This document shows, piece by piece, positions 32,941 to 41,557 of a DNA stretch of 64,000 nucleotides. The DNA comes from Antarcticimicrobium sp033791545 (GTDB taxonomy: Bacteria > Pseudomonadota > Alphaproteobacteria > Rhodobacterales > Rhodobacteraceae). The stretch spans positions 28,299 to 92,298 of the forward strand of contig JASJGL010000020.1 in NCBI GenBank assembly GCA_033791545.1. Direction: 5' to 3'. A program made the position numbers and the translations under genes. Under the pieces are notes generated by a model. The model was not told where the DNA came from and searched no databases. It worked only from the letters and a program-made list of their open reading frames with translations. Position 1 is the first letter of the stretch. Each line of letters starts with the position of its first letter.

Positions 32941-32982
32941 TCTGGTCTGTGGGAAATCGGGTCTGGTCTGTGGGAAACTGGG
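32941..32982. repeat. 21-nt tandem duplication before the cupin gene
   Basis: A 21-nt unit at 32941-32961 (TCTGGTCTGTGGGAAAT...) is repeated at 32962-32982 with two adjacent changes (TC to CT). It fills most of the 66-nt gap between the YciI and cupin genes and ends 12 nt before the cupin start codon on the reverse strand. Confidence 0.9.
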
Positions 32983-32994
32983 CCTTGTCGAGGG

Positions 32995-33285
32995 TTAGGT
33001 GGTTCGCGGCAGCGGGGCTTGGTTCCATTGCAGCACGCGGTAGTTGGGTCGGAGCCCAGCAGTGCAGTAAGGATCGCCATCGGCGAGGGCCTGTGCTTCG
33101 GTGAGGCTTTCGGCATGGATCACCCAGAGCGATCCGCAAAAGGGGGCCTCTTGCCCCTCGCGCAATCCGCCCGCGTCGGTGATCCGGTCGCCGCAGCTGG
33201 CGAGGTATTCGAAATGGGCGCGCGTGAGATCGGCGTCGATCTGGCCGGGCTGCACGTCGTCGAAGAAAAGGGCGATAAAGCGCAT
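32995..33285 (-). CDS. YciI-like protein
   Basis: A 96-residue ferredoxin-fold protein starting MRFIALFFDD. The family His (in TRAHFEYL) and the Asp in DGDPYCTAGL, thought to form the YciI active site, are both present, and SLWVIHAESLTEAQALADGDPY is typical. Some YciI relatives act as lactone-type isomerases or dehalogenases in aromatic catabolism. AGGAGA 5 nt upstream fixes the start at 33285; a longer in-frame start at 33318 has no ribosome site. It follows livF by 38 nt. Confidence 0.87.
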   Translation of the reverse strand: MRFIALFFDDVQPGQIDADLTRAHFEYLASCGDRITDAGGLREGQEAPFCGSLWVIHAESLTEAQALADGDPYCTAGLRPNYRVLQWNQAPLPRTT

Positions 33286-33323
33286 CAAGGTCTCCTGATC
33301 CGTGGTGGTGGCGGACATGGCTG

Positions 33324-34040
33324 TCACATCCCGAGGTAGGCGCGGCGCACCGCAGGGGAGTCGAGAAGCTCTGCACCGGGGCCGGAGAGGGCGACGCTGC
33401 CGTTTTCCAGCAGATAGGCGTGATCCGCGAGTTCCAGCGCGACCTTGGCGTTCTGTTCGGCAAGCAGGATGGTGAAGCCTGACGCGCGCAGCTCTTTGAT
33501 GGTCTCGAAGACCTGCTTGACCATGACCGGGGCCAGCCCCAGCGTCGGCTCGTCCATCAGGATCAGCCGGGGCCGCGCCATCAGCCCACGACCCAGCGCC
33601 AGCATTTGCTGCTCGCCGCCCGACATCAGCCCGGCATGCTGTCGCCGCCGCTCTTCCAGCCGTGGGAAGCGGCGAAACACCTCGGCCAGCATCTCTGCGT
33701 GACCGGCGCGGGCTGAGGGTGCGATGGCCCCAAGGCGCAGGTTTTGCTCCACGGTCATGCCGGGAAAGACCAGCCGTCCTTCAGGGATCAGGCAAAGTCC
33801 GGCATCGACGCGATCATGGCTGGCGGTTCGGGTGATGTCGCGCCCGTTGAAGTGGATCTCGCCGCTGGTGGGGGCCACCAACCCGGCGAGCGCTTTCATG
33901 ATCGTGGTCTTGCCCGCGCCGTTGGCACCGATCAGCGTTGTCACGCTGCCCGGGGCCACCTCGAAGTCGACATCAAACAGAACCTGAACCGGACCGTAGG
34001 CGGCCTGAAGACGGGAAGCGGAAAGCATTGAGTGGGTCAT
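33324..34040 (-). CDS. ABC transporter ATPase, LivF type (importer 1)
   Basis: A 238-residue ATPase: Walker A GANGAGKTT, signature LMSGGEQQMLALGRGLM, Walker B LILMDEPTLGLAP, switch His replaced by AEQNAKVAL as in LivF proteins. It powers a branched-chain-amino-acid/amide/aromatic-type uptake system together with the adjacent LivG, LivM and LivH homologues and the binding protein at 36655-37842. Overlaps livG by 4 nt (ATGA). Given the operon, the cargo is more likely the pathway substrate than an amino acid. Confidence 0.94.
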   Translation of the reverse strand: MTHSMLSASRLQAAYGPVQVLFDVDFEVAPGSVTTLIGANGAGKTTIMKALAGLVAPTSGEIHFNGRDITRTASHDRVDAGLCLIPEGRLVFPGMTVEQNLRLGAIAPSARAGHAEMLAEVFRRFPRLEERRRQHAGLMSGGEQQMLALGRGLMARPRLILMDEPTLGLAPVMVKQVFETIKELRASGFTILLAEQNAKVALELADHAYLLENGSVALSGPGAELLDSPAVRRAYLGM

Positions 34041-34756
34041 CCGAAATACACCTCCGCGACGCGGTCATGGTTGCCGATCTCTTCGGGCGTGCCGAAGGCG
34101 ATGCGTTCGCCGTGGTCCAGCACCAGAATACGGTCGGACAGGGTCATCAGCGCGCCGATCACATGTTCGACGATCACGAAGGTGAGCCCGCGTTCGCGCC
34201 GCAGCCTGCCGAGCGTGTCGAGCATTGCGCTGACCTCGGTGGGGTTGAGGCCGGCCATCACCTCATCCAGCATGACCAGCTGTGCGCCGGTGGCGAGGGC
34301 GCGGGCGATCTCCAGCCGCTTTTGTCCAGAAAGCGTCAGCTGCGCCGCGTCCAACTGGCGCCGGTCCGACAGATCAACGGCCTCCAGCGCGTCGTCGACC
34401 ACCTGTGCGATTTCCGTTTCCGACAGCTTTCGCGCGCTGCCGTAAAGGGCAGCGACGCGCAGGTTCTCGGCCACCGTCAGCCCGGCAAAGGGGCGCACGA
34501 TCTGGAAGGTCCGGCACAGGCCGCGTCGGCAGATCCGGCTGGGCGAGAGTCCGGTCAGCCGGGTGCCGTCAAAGATGACTTCGCCCGCTGTGGGGGGGAC
34601 ATGGCCGGCGATGACGCTGAAAAGCGTGGTCTTGCCGGCGCCATTGGCCCCCATGAGGCCGAAAATCTCGCCCTGTTCCACTTGCAGGCTGACGTCGTTG
34701 AGGGCCATCAGCCCGCCGAAGCGTTTGCTGACACCTTTGATGTCGAGGAAAGCCAT
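34037..34756 (-). CDS. ABC transporter ATPase, LivG type (importer 1)
   Basis: A 239-residue ATPase: Walker A GANGAGKTTLF, the LivG Q-loop area LCRTFQIVRPFAGLTVAEN, signature LTLSGQKRLEIARAL, Walker B LVMLDEVMAGLNPTE, switch VEHV. In the Walker B it has DEVMAG where many ATPases have DEPTSG, a usual LivG feature. Overlaps livM by 1 nt and livF by 4 nt. Confidence 0.94.
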   Translation of the reverse strand: MAFLDIKGVSKRFGGLMALNDVSLQVEQGEIFGLMGANGAGKTTLFSVIAGHVPPTAGEVIFDGTRLTGLSPSRICRRGLCRTFQIVRPFAGLTVAENLRVAALYGSARKLSETEIAQVVDDALEAVDLSDRRQLDAAQLTLSGQKRLEIARALATGAQLVMLDEVMAGLNPTEVSAMLDTLGRLRRERGLTFVIVEHVIGALMTLSDRILVLDHGERIAFGTPEEIGNHDRVAEVYFG

Positions 34757-35658
34757 CAGCGTGCCCCCTTGATGCTATCCACAAGACCCGAAAGGCCACG
34801 GGGAACGAAAAGGATAAAGGTGATCAGGGTCAGGCCCAGCACGATCATGTAAAGCTGGGGCAGGCTGGACCACAAAAACTCTGACAACAGGGTGAACCCG
34901 AGCGCGCCCAGAATTGGGCCGCGCACGGTCTCGGTGCCGCCGACAAGGGCCATGGTGACGATGGTGAAGGAGATTACCGGGTCGAAGGCCTGTGCCGGTT
35001 CGAAATAGCTGGTCCGCAGCAACGCGAGCCCCCCGACCGCGCCGGGAATGGCGGCAGAGGCGATAAAGGCCAGCAGTTTGAGCCGCGCGACAGGGACACC
35101 GACGGTTTCGGCGGCGACCTCATCTTCGCGGATGGCGGCCAGCCCGGCGCCGAAACGGGAGTGGCGGATGACAAAGGCCCCGAGGGTGGCAAGCGTGGCA
35201 AGGCCCACCATCCACCACAGCAGCACCTCGATCGGCGGAACATCAAAGAGCATCCGGCCAAAGCTGCCGAGCGCGGATTCGATCCGCATGACGATGTGGC
35301 GTACCAGTTCCGACAACCCATAGGTGAGGATGACGAAATATGGGCCACGGACCCGCAGTACCGGCATCCCCACCAGCGCCGCAAAAAGCGCCGCCGCTGC
35401 GGCTGCCGCGATCAGCGCAAACTCAAACGGGATAAGGCCGGTAAGCAGGACGCAGACATAGGCGCCGACGCCATAGAACACCGCGTGGCCGAGCGAGAGA
35501 TAGCCGGTGGTGGCCGAGAGCATCGACCAGCTTTGCGCCAGCGCGATCCACATCGCCAGTTGAAAGACGATGCCCATAAGATAGGGGCTGCCGGTGAAGG
35601 GGGCCGCGACGCCCAGTGCGGCGAGGGCGAGGCCGAGGGTGATACTGACGTTTTTCAT
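34756..35658 (-). CDS. ABC transporter permease, LivM type (importer 1)
   Basis: A 300-residue inner-membrane protein with eight or more hydrophobic segments. The family stretches AQSWSMLSATTGYLSLGHAVFYGVGAY, RVRGPYFVILTYGLSELVRH, RHSRFGAGLAAIREDEVAAETVGV and MALVGGTETVRGPILGA (EAA-like coupling loop included) are all present. The ATG at 35658 overlaps the livH stop (ATGA). Longer open frames upstream are the other-frame shadow of livH. Confidence 0.93.
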   Translation of the reverse strand: MKNVSITLGLALAALGVAAPFTGSPYLMGIVFQLAMWIALAQSWSMLSATTGYLSLGHAVFYGVGAYVCVLLTGLIPFEFALIAAAAAAALFAALVGMPVLRVRGPYFVILTYGLSELVRHIVMRIESALGSFGRMLFDVPPIEVLLWWMVGLATLATLGAFVIRHSRFGAGLAAIREDEVAAETVGVPVARLKLLAFIASAAIPGAVGGLALLRTSYFEPAQAFDPVISFTIVTMALVGGTETVRGPILGALGFTLLSEFLWSSLPQLYMIVLGLTLITFILFVPRGLSGLVDSIKGAR

Positions 35659-36542
35659 GATCGCACCGCCTTGGTGAATATGCCTTCGGGACGGATCAGA
35701 AGGACGGCCACGAACAGGCCGTAGATCAGGATCGAGCGGTACCCGGGGGAGGTCAGAGCAATTCCGTAGGTCTCGACCAGGCCCAGGCAGAACCCGGCGA
35801 GGATACCCGCGCCGATGTTGCCCAAGCCGCCGATGATGATTACCACGAAGGCGACGATGGTGAAGGGGAAGCCCATGAAGGGGGTGATCTGTTCGGTCAT
35901 GCTGACCAGCACCCCGGCGATGCCTGCCACGGCAAAGCCGCCGCAGATGGTGGCCAACTGGATCCGGTTCATGTTCACGCCCACGACCTGCGCCGCCTCG
36001 CGCCGCTGGATCACGGCGCGAAGGCCCCAGCCAAACAGGTGAAAGCGCAGGAACAGCAGCGTGCCGAAGCAGACCGTCGTTGCGACCCCCAGCGACAAAA
36101 GCCGGTTGCCCGTCATGCTGACGCCCTGCCATGTGAGGACGGTATCAAGATATTGGTACCCGCGCGAAGAGGATGTGAAGGCCAGCGCCGCAAGGTTCTG
36201 CAAGATTACCGAGATGCCGTAAAAGAGGATCAACGAGTTTGCCTCGACCCGCTTGGCAAGGTCGGGCTTGGCCAGCATCCGGCGAAACAGCCCGGCGTAG
36301 ACGGCCCAGCCCAGCAGGGCACAGAGCGCGGCGGCGATCACCAGCGAGACGAGCGGCGGGATGGCGAACAGGGTGAACAACCAGAAGGCCGTATAGGCCC
36401 CGATCATCACCAGGTCGCCATGGGCGATGTTGAGCAGTCGCAGCGTGCCGTAAACCAGATTCAGCCCAAGCGCGACAAGCGCATAGAGTGATCCCGAAAC
36501 GAGCGCGGCGAACAGAAGTTGTCCGGAAAGTAGCGTATCCAC
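35655..36542 (-). CDS. ABC transporter permease, LivH type (importer 1)
   Basis: A 295-residue inner-membrane permease starting with GTG (VDTLLSGQLLFAALVSGSLYALVALGLNLVYGTLRLLNIAHGDLVMIGAY). The NIAHGD motif and IIGGLGNIGAGILAGFCLGLVETYG close to the end are LivH hallmarks. The GTG at 36542 is chosen because AGGA lies about 7 nt upstream and family members begin there; the open frame continues 58 codons further. A 112-nt gap with a hairpin separates it from the binding protein gene. Confidence 0.92.
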   Translation of the reverse strand: MDTLLSGQLLFAALVSGSLYALVALGLNLVYGTLRLLNIAHGDLVMIGAYTAFWLFTLFAIPPLVSLVIAAALCALLGWAVYAGLFRRMLAKPDLAKRVEANSLILFYGISVILQNLAALAFTSSSRGYQYLDTVLTWQGVSMTGNRLLSLGVATTVCFGTLLFLRFHLFGWGLRAVIQRREAAQVVGVNMNRIQLATICGGFAVAGIAGVLVSMTEQITPFMGFPFTIVAFVVIIIGGLGNIGAGILAGFCLGLVETYGIALTSPGYRSILIYGLFVAVLLIRPEGIFTKAVRS

Positions 36543-36622
36543 GACGGTCCTATTCCTGTAGCTGAGACCCAGGTTGGCGGCGCGGGGAGGGGCCCCGCGC
36601 GGGTCGGAATGGTACGGAAGTC

Positions 36623-36648
36623 GGCTCCGCCCGCAGGCGGACGGAGCC
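36623..36648 (-). terminator. Hairpin between binding-protein and permease genes (possible attenuator)
   Basis: GGCTCCG (36623-36629) pairs with CGGAGCC (36642-36648), right after the stop of the binding protein gene and before livH. It lacks a U-tract. Such a stem often stabilises the upstream mRNA, giving more binding protein than permease. Confidence 0.45.
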
Positions 36649-36654
36649 CGCGGC

Positions 36655-37842
36655 TTACCAGCCCTGTTTTGGGGCGTAGTCGGCGGTCTTGACGGAGTCG
36701 GGCCAGACCAGTTCAATCTTGCCGTCCTGGATCTGCACGAAGCCGGTCGGGGTCACCTCGTTCTGCACGCCGTCGAAGCGGACTTCGCCATTGATCGTGT
36801 CAAAGGTGCCGGTGGCGATCGCCTCACGCAGGGCCTCTGGGTCGAGCCCTGCCTTGGCCACGGCCTGCTGCAGGATCTCCAGCGACATATAGGCCAGCGC
36901 AGAGTCGAGCGCGTCGGGCTCTTCGCCGAATTCCGCGACGTAGGCCGCAAAGAACGCTTGTCCCTTGGGCCAGACATCGGCCTGCGGCGACCAATGCGCC
37001 GAGGACAGCACGCCGTTCACCGCGCTACCAAAGGATTTGCGATAGGCGTCCAGCGTCGGCCCGATCAGCGACATGACAAAGGGCGCTTCGATCCCCAGTT
37101 CCTTGGCCTGACCGGCAAAGAGGAACGAGTCCGAGGGATAGGTCATGGCGATCACCGCGTCTGGGGCGGCCTTGCGGACCTGAACCATCATCGACGTCAT
37201 GTCCTTGATGTCCGGCGGATAGCTTTCATCGACCCTGATTTCGATTCCGGCCTCTTTCAGCGCGGGGATCAGGAAGCTGCGGAACTCTTGCGAATAGGGC
37301 AACTCGTTGGCGAGGAGCGCGGCGCTTTTCACGCCTTCGGCCTGCATCATCTTGGCAAGCTCTGCCCCCATCGCGTCGGGAATGGCAGAGGTCGGGAACC
37401 AGATATACCCCGGCGCCACTTTGCGCAGTTGCACCGAGGCGGCGGTATTACCGACCATCGGCATCTTGAAGCGCTGCAACACCGGCGCGAGGGCGAGGTG
37501 CATCGGCGTGCCCCAAGGCGCGGCCAGCAGATCGACGTCGTCCTGGGTGATCAGTTTTTCATAGATGCGCACCGTATTGGCGGGGTTCGACTGGTCGTCA
37601 TAGCTGATGAATTCCACCGGTCGTCGCTCGCCGTCAGGAAGTGCCAGCCCGCCGGCGGCGTTCACCTGCTTTTGCCACAGTTTGTAGGGGTTCTCCTGCG
37701 ACGGCGCGGCGGCGGCATAGATTCCGGTGCGCGCGATGGAATAGCCGATGGTGATCGGATCCTGCGCCAAGGCAGCACCGGCGCTGGCAAGGGCCATCAC
37801 CGCACCAAGGGCGGCGGACGCCAGCTTTGTTGGTCGTTTCAT
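36655..37842 (-). CDS. ABC transporter substrate-binding protein, LivK/amide type (importer 1)
   Basis: A 395-residue periplasmic protein with a Sec signal peptide (MKRPTKLASAALGAVMALASAGAALA). The type I periplasmic-binding fold starts ITIGYSIARTGIYAAAAP. The Tyr/Ala-rich ligand loop and LAAPWGTPMHLALAPVLQRFKMPMVGN differ from true leucine-binding proteins, so the ligand is probably an aromatic or other carboxylate. It lies 75 nt downstream of the molybdenum-hydroxylase large subunit in the same operon. Confidence 0.92.
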   Translation of the reverse strand: MKRPTKLASAALGAVMALASAGAALAQDPITIGYSIARTGIYAAAAPSQENPYKLWQKQVNAAGGLALPDGERRPVEFISYDDQSNPANTVRIYEKLITQDDVDLLAAPWGTPMHLALAPVLQRFKMPMVGNTAASVQLRKVAPGYIWFPTSAIPDAMGAELAKMMQAEGVKSAALLANELPYSQEFRSFLIPALKEAGIEIRVDESYPPDIKDMTSMMVQVRKAAPDAVIAMTYPSDSFLFAGQAKELGIEAPFVMSLIGPTLDAYRKSFGSAVNGVLSSAHWSPQADVWPKGQAFFAAYVAEFGEEPDALDSALAYMSLEILQQAVAKAGLDPEALREAIATGTFDTINGEVRFDGVQNEVTPTGFVQIQDGKIELVWPDSVKTADYAPKQGW

Positions 37843-37917
37843 CGTGTTCTCTCCTGTTGGGGCCTTTTGATTTTGGCCTTGTCGATCTTTTTGATCTTGT
37901 TGTTGGTGATGCGTGTC

Positions 37918-40239
37918 TCAGTCCGGTGTCGTTCCGGGGGTGATCAAACCCGCCAGCACCCGCTCGCCGGTGAGGGGCAAGTGGAGGTGACGCGTTCTGG
38001 TGGCCGTCGCGACCGCATTGGCAATCGCGCCGGGCACGGTATTGAGGCCGATTTCGCCCGCGCCCTTGGCGCCGAACGGGCCGGTGGGTTCGGGATCTTC
38101 GATGATGAAGGTGTGGATGGCGTCGGGGACATCGCGCGACGTGGGCACCTTGTAGTCCATGAGCGACGGGTTCGCGAGACGCGCGCCGTCCCAGACCATC
38201 TCTTCATAAAGCGCATAGCCAAGCCCCTGCACGAAGCCGCCGTGGAGTTGCACCTCGACCAGTCGCGGGTTGATGGCGCGGCCAACGTCGGCGGCGGACC
38301 AGGCCTCGTGGACGCTGACCTGTCCGCTGGTTTCGTCAATGTCGACGTCGACGCCGAGGGCGGCGAAGCTGAAGACACCGATGCGCGGGAATGGCAGGCC
38401 CAGTGCAATGGCCCGCTTGGGATCATGCGTCGGTTCGTCAAAGACCAGCGTTTGGCTGCCGACCAGCGGCCCGCCGACCGCCCAGTGGGCGCGGCCGGAT
38501 ATCTGCGCGAAGGTGACATCGCTATTGGCGTTGCGCTGTCCGATACGCCCGCCCTCACGCAGTTCGAGGTCGTCGATGTCGCACTCCAGCATCTCGGCTG
38601 CGTGCACCATGGCCTGATCGACCACTTTCTTTGCGGCGCCCTTCACCGCGCGGCCGGTGGTATAGGTCACGCGCGAGGCGGTGGTACCCCAGTTGTAGGG
38701 CGAGCCGTCGGTGTCGGGGCTGGCGACGACGACATGATCAAAGGGCAGCTTCAACTCTTCGGCGCAGATCTGGGCAAGCACCGTGTCCGACCCCTGACCG
38801 ATGTCCGTGGCCCCGGTGTTGAGCGAGATTGTTCCATCCTCAAGCATCCGCACGATCGCGCCGGTGCCCAGCAGGCCCGAGATATGGGCCGTGACCGCCA
38901 AGCCAAAGTTGCGCGGGCTGCCGTCGGCGCGGGGGCCTTTTGCCGCCTGCTCCACGGCGTCGAGGCAAAGCCCCAGCCCGTTGGAGCCGATCCGCGGTCC
39001 TACGAACCACTGGTCACCCTCATGCAGCATGTTCTTGCGCCGGATCGCGAAGGGATCGAGCCCCAGTTTCTCGCCGATCTGGTCGATCTGCTGTTCGCCG
39101 GCAAAAAGCACCTGCGGATTGCCAAAGCCCCGGAAGGCACCAAAGCGCAGCTTGTTGGTATAGACCAGCTTGCCCGAGGCCTTCAGATGCGGGATCCGGT
39201 AGGGGCCGCCGCACATCAGCAGGCTGTAGCCCAGCACACCGGGGCTGTCGTCAGCGAAGGCGCCGCAGTCTGCCAGCACTTCGCATTCACGTGCCACCAG
39301 CGTGCCGTCGGATTTTGCGCCGGTCTTCATCCGCACCCGGTAAGGGTGGCGGGCGCGGACCATCTCGAAATCTTCTTCGCGCGACAGGATCAGCTTTACC
39401 GGGCGCTTGGCCTTTATGGCTAACGCCACGGTGATCGGCTGGATATGGGGCTCCATCTTGTTGCCGAAACCGGCGCCCACCCGCGGCGTCAGGCTGCGCA
39501 GTTTTGACATTGGAAGGCCGAGGCTTTCGCACACGTTGGCTTGCACGCGAAACACCGATTGATTGGCAGACCAGAGCGTGACGCGCCCGGTGGCATCGAT
39601 ATCGGCCAGCGCGCCGCAGGGCTCCATCGAGACATGGGCCTGCGGCTGGGTGGTGAATTCGCCCTCGACGATCACGTCGCACTCGGCCCAGGCGGCGTCC
39701 ACATCGCCTTCGATCAATTGCGTGCGGCTGGCGAGATTGCCCTCGGATCCGGCGTCAAAGATTTTGACATAGCTCGCCAGATCCTCGTGCAGGATCGGGG
39801 CGTCCTCGGCCAGCCCCGCTTCGGGGGTCAGGATGGCGGGCAGTTCTTCGTAGTCCACACAGATGAGGCGGCAGGCGTGGCGGGCCTCTTCTTCGGTTCG
39901 GGCTGCGACGGCGGCCACAGGTTCCCCGACATAGAGCACCTTGCCGCGTGCAATGGCATGTTCGTCCTTGATGAAGGCGCCCATGCGCCCGTCGCCCACG
40001 TCGTCGCCGGTGATGATGGCGACCACGCCGGGGGCGGCCATCGCCTCGGTCAGATCATAGCCACGGATGCGGGCGTGGGCATGGGGGCTGGCAAGGATCG
40101 CGCCATGCAACATGCCGGGACGATAGAGATCGGCGATGTATTCCGCGCGCCCTTGCACCTTTTCAAGGTTGTCGGGCTTGGCGACGGACTGGCCGACGGC
40201 ACCGCCCAGGAAGACGGGGGCTGGTTGGACGAGGGTCAT
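37918..40239 (-). CDS. Molybdenum hydroxylase large (molybdopterin) subunit, xanthine-dehydrogenase family
   Basis: A 773-residue catalytic subunit. The N-terminal a/b-hammerhead domain (QVKPDNLEK-like start, GRAEYIADLYRPGMLHGAILASPHAHARI) is followed by the two molybdopterin-binding domains. The active-site loop reads FGAFRGFGNPQ, like xanthine- and hydroxylase-type enzymes; it is not the AYRCSFR or AYRGAGR of CO dehydrogenases. The catalytic Glu lies in GAKGAGEIGLNTVPG near the C-terminus. Such enzymes put water-derived hydroxyls on N-heterocycles or aldehydes. ATG at 40239 overlaps the 2Fe-2S gene by 4 nt. Confidence 0.93.
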   Translation of the reverse strand: MTLVQPAPVFLGGAVGQSVAKPDNLEKVQGRAEYIADLYRPGMLHGAILASPHAHARIRGYDLTEAMAAPGVVAIITGDDVGDGRMGAFIKDEHAIARGKVLYVGEPVAAVAARTEEEARHACRLICVDYEELPAILTPEAGLAEDAPILHEDLASYVKIFDAGSEGNLASRTQLIEGDVDAAWAECDVIVEGEFTTQPQAHVSMEPCGALADIDATGRVTLWSANQSVFRVQANVCESLGLPMSKLRSLTPRVGAGFGNKMEPHIQPITVALAIKAKRPVKLILSREEDFEMVRARHPYRVRMKTGAKSDGTLVARECEVLADCGAFADDSPGVLGYSLLMCGGPYRIPHLKASGKLVYTNKLRFGAFRGFGNPQVLFAGEQQIDQIGEKLGLDPFAIRRKNMLHEGDQWFVGPRIGSNGLGLCLDAVEQAAKGPRADGSPRNFGLAVTAHISGLLGTGAIVRMLEDGTISLNTGATDIGQGSDTVLAQICAEELKLPFDHVVVASPDTDGSPYNWGTTASRVTYTTGRAVKGAAKKVVDQAMVHAAEMLECDIDDLELREGGRIGQRNANSDVTFAQISGRAHWAVGGPLVGSQTLVFDEPTHDPKRAIALGLPFPRIGVFSFAALGVDVDIDETSGQVSVHEAWSAADVGRAINPRLVEVQLHGGFVQGLGYALYEEMVWDGARLANPSLMDYKVPTSRDVPDAIHTFIIEDPEPTGPFGAKGAGEIGLNTVPGAIANAVATATRTRHLHLPLTGERVLAGLITPGTTPD

Positions 40240-40712
40240 TGCGCCAACTCCTCGGCCGCGCCACAGACGGCGTCTATGATTGTGCGATAGCCGGTGCAGC
40301 GGCAGAGATTGCCCGACAGCGCCGTTTTCACCGTTTCGCGGCTGGGGCTTGGATCCTCGCTTAGCAGATTGCGGGCTGAGATAAGGACGCCGCCGGTGCA
40401 AAACCCGCATTGAACGCCGCCGCTTTCGACCATGTGACGCTGCAGCGTGGCCATGATGGGATCGCCGCCCATGCCCTCCATTGTCTGCAGCTTGCGCCCC
40501 TCACAGTGGGCGGTCAGCGTCAGGCAGGCGCGCACCGGCTTATCGTCCAACAGTACGGTGCAGGCACCGCAAACACCCTGATTGCAACCGCGTTTGGAAC
40601 TGAGCACGCGCAGATCCTCGCGCAGGGTTTCCAGCAGGGTTGCGCCTGCGGACGAGGCGACCTCGATCTCCTCGCCATTCAGGGTGAGGCTGTACAGGGT
40701 CTTCTTTGCCAT
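40236..40712 (-). CDS. Molybdenum hydroxylase small (2 x 2Fe-2S) subunit
   Basis: A 158-residue protein. The plant-type ferredoxin domain has GCNQGVCGACTVLLDDKPVRAC (Cys-x4-Cys-x2-Cys-x11-Cys). The second helical domain has QCGFCTGG and LCRCTGY (CxxC and CxC). All eight cluster cysteines are present. It relays electrons from the molybdenum site to FAD. The start codon overlaps the stop of the FAD subunit by 1 nt (TAATG). Confidence 0.96.
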   Translation of the reverse strand: MAKKTLYSLTLNGEEIEVASSAGATLLETLREDLRVLSSKRGCNQGVCGACTVLLDDKPVRACLTLTAHCEGRKLQTMEGMGGDPIMATLQRHMVESGGVQCGFCTGGVLISARNLLSEDPSPSRETVKTALSGNLCRCTGYRTIIDAVCGAAEELAQ

Positions 40713-41557
40713 TATGCCAGTTCCTTCTGCTTGGTGAGCTCGACCAGACTCGAGGTGACCAGCCGCGGGATCAGCCGCAGACGGTATTCGGCGCTGCCGC
40801 GCACGTCGTCGACCGGATCGGCAAGCGCCACGAGCCGACCTGCGAACTCTGCCACGGCGGCGGGGTCGTCGAGCTTGCCGCGCAGGGCGGCTTCGCCGTC
40901 GCGGTCGCGGATCGGGCCGGGGCCGCAGGCCCCGATTGCCACCCGAAGGCCGGTGCCCTCGGGGTCCAGCGCCATGGCGCAGGAGGCGGTGGCGAAATCG
41001 CCCGAGACCCGCGCGATCTTGTGATAGCCCGAGGCGGCGGTCTGCGGCGCGGGCAGGGTGATCGCGGTGATGATCTCGCCGTCCTCCAGCGCCGTTTCGT
41101 ACCAGTCTTCGATGTAGTCGTGGATCGACAACTCGCGGGTACCGTCGGGCCCCGCGACGCTCAGCACCGCATCGCAGCAAGACAGCGCGGGCAGGTAGTC
41201 TGCCGCCGGATCGGCATTGGCGACCGAACCGCCCATGGTGCCCATGTTGCGAACGACACGATTGGCGATCATGCTTGCGGCACGGCGCAGCACGAAAAGT
41301 GTCCCGGTCAGATCAGCGCAGGCCGCGGTTTCGCAGTGCCGCGCCATCGCACCGATGCGGACGCCCCCCGCTTTGGTTCGGGTAATGCCGTGAAGCTCAG
41401 GGATCATGTGCAGGCTGACCAAATGCGACGGCGTTACCAGAGAGGCATTGCGCATCGCGACAAGCGTGGCACCGCCCGAGATCGGCATTGCCTCATCGTG
41501 CTCGGCCAGCAAGGCGACGGCCTCTTCCACGCTCGTTGGGGTGAGAACCAAGGTCAT
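40712..41557 (-). CDS. Molybdenum hydroxylase medium (FAD) subunit
   Basis: A 281-residue FAD-binding subunit of the PCMH fold. The FAD pyrophosphate contacts are in EAMPISGGATLVAM (about residue 25) and VVRNMGTMGGSVANADPAADYL (about 100-121). The C-terminal CO_deh_flav_C-like domain follows (SGYHKIARVSGDFATASCAMAL). It overlaps the coxG gene by 4 nt, giving a translationally coupled G-M-S-L gene order. Confidence 0.95.
   Translation of the reverse strand: MTLVLTPTSVEEAVALLAEHDEAMPISGGATLVAMRNASLVTPSHLVSLHMIPELHGITRTKAGGVRIGAMARHCETAACADLTGTLFVLRRAASMIANRVVRNMGTMGGSVANADPAADYLPALSCCDAVLSVAGPDGTRELSIHDYIEDWYETALEDGEIITAITLPAPQTAASGYHKIARVSGDFATASCAMALDPEGTGLRVAIGACGPGPIRDRDGEAALRGKLDDPAAVAEFAGRLVALADPVDDVRGSAEYRLRLIPRLVTSSLVELTKQKELA

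Noticed and set aside
36574..39423. 949-codon open frame on the forward strand opposite the binding protein and molybdopterin subunit
   Set aside because: It is antisense to two well-supported genes, is rich in Arg/His/Gly as expected for a GC-driven shadow, and has no domain.
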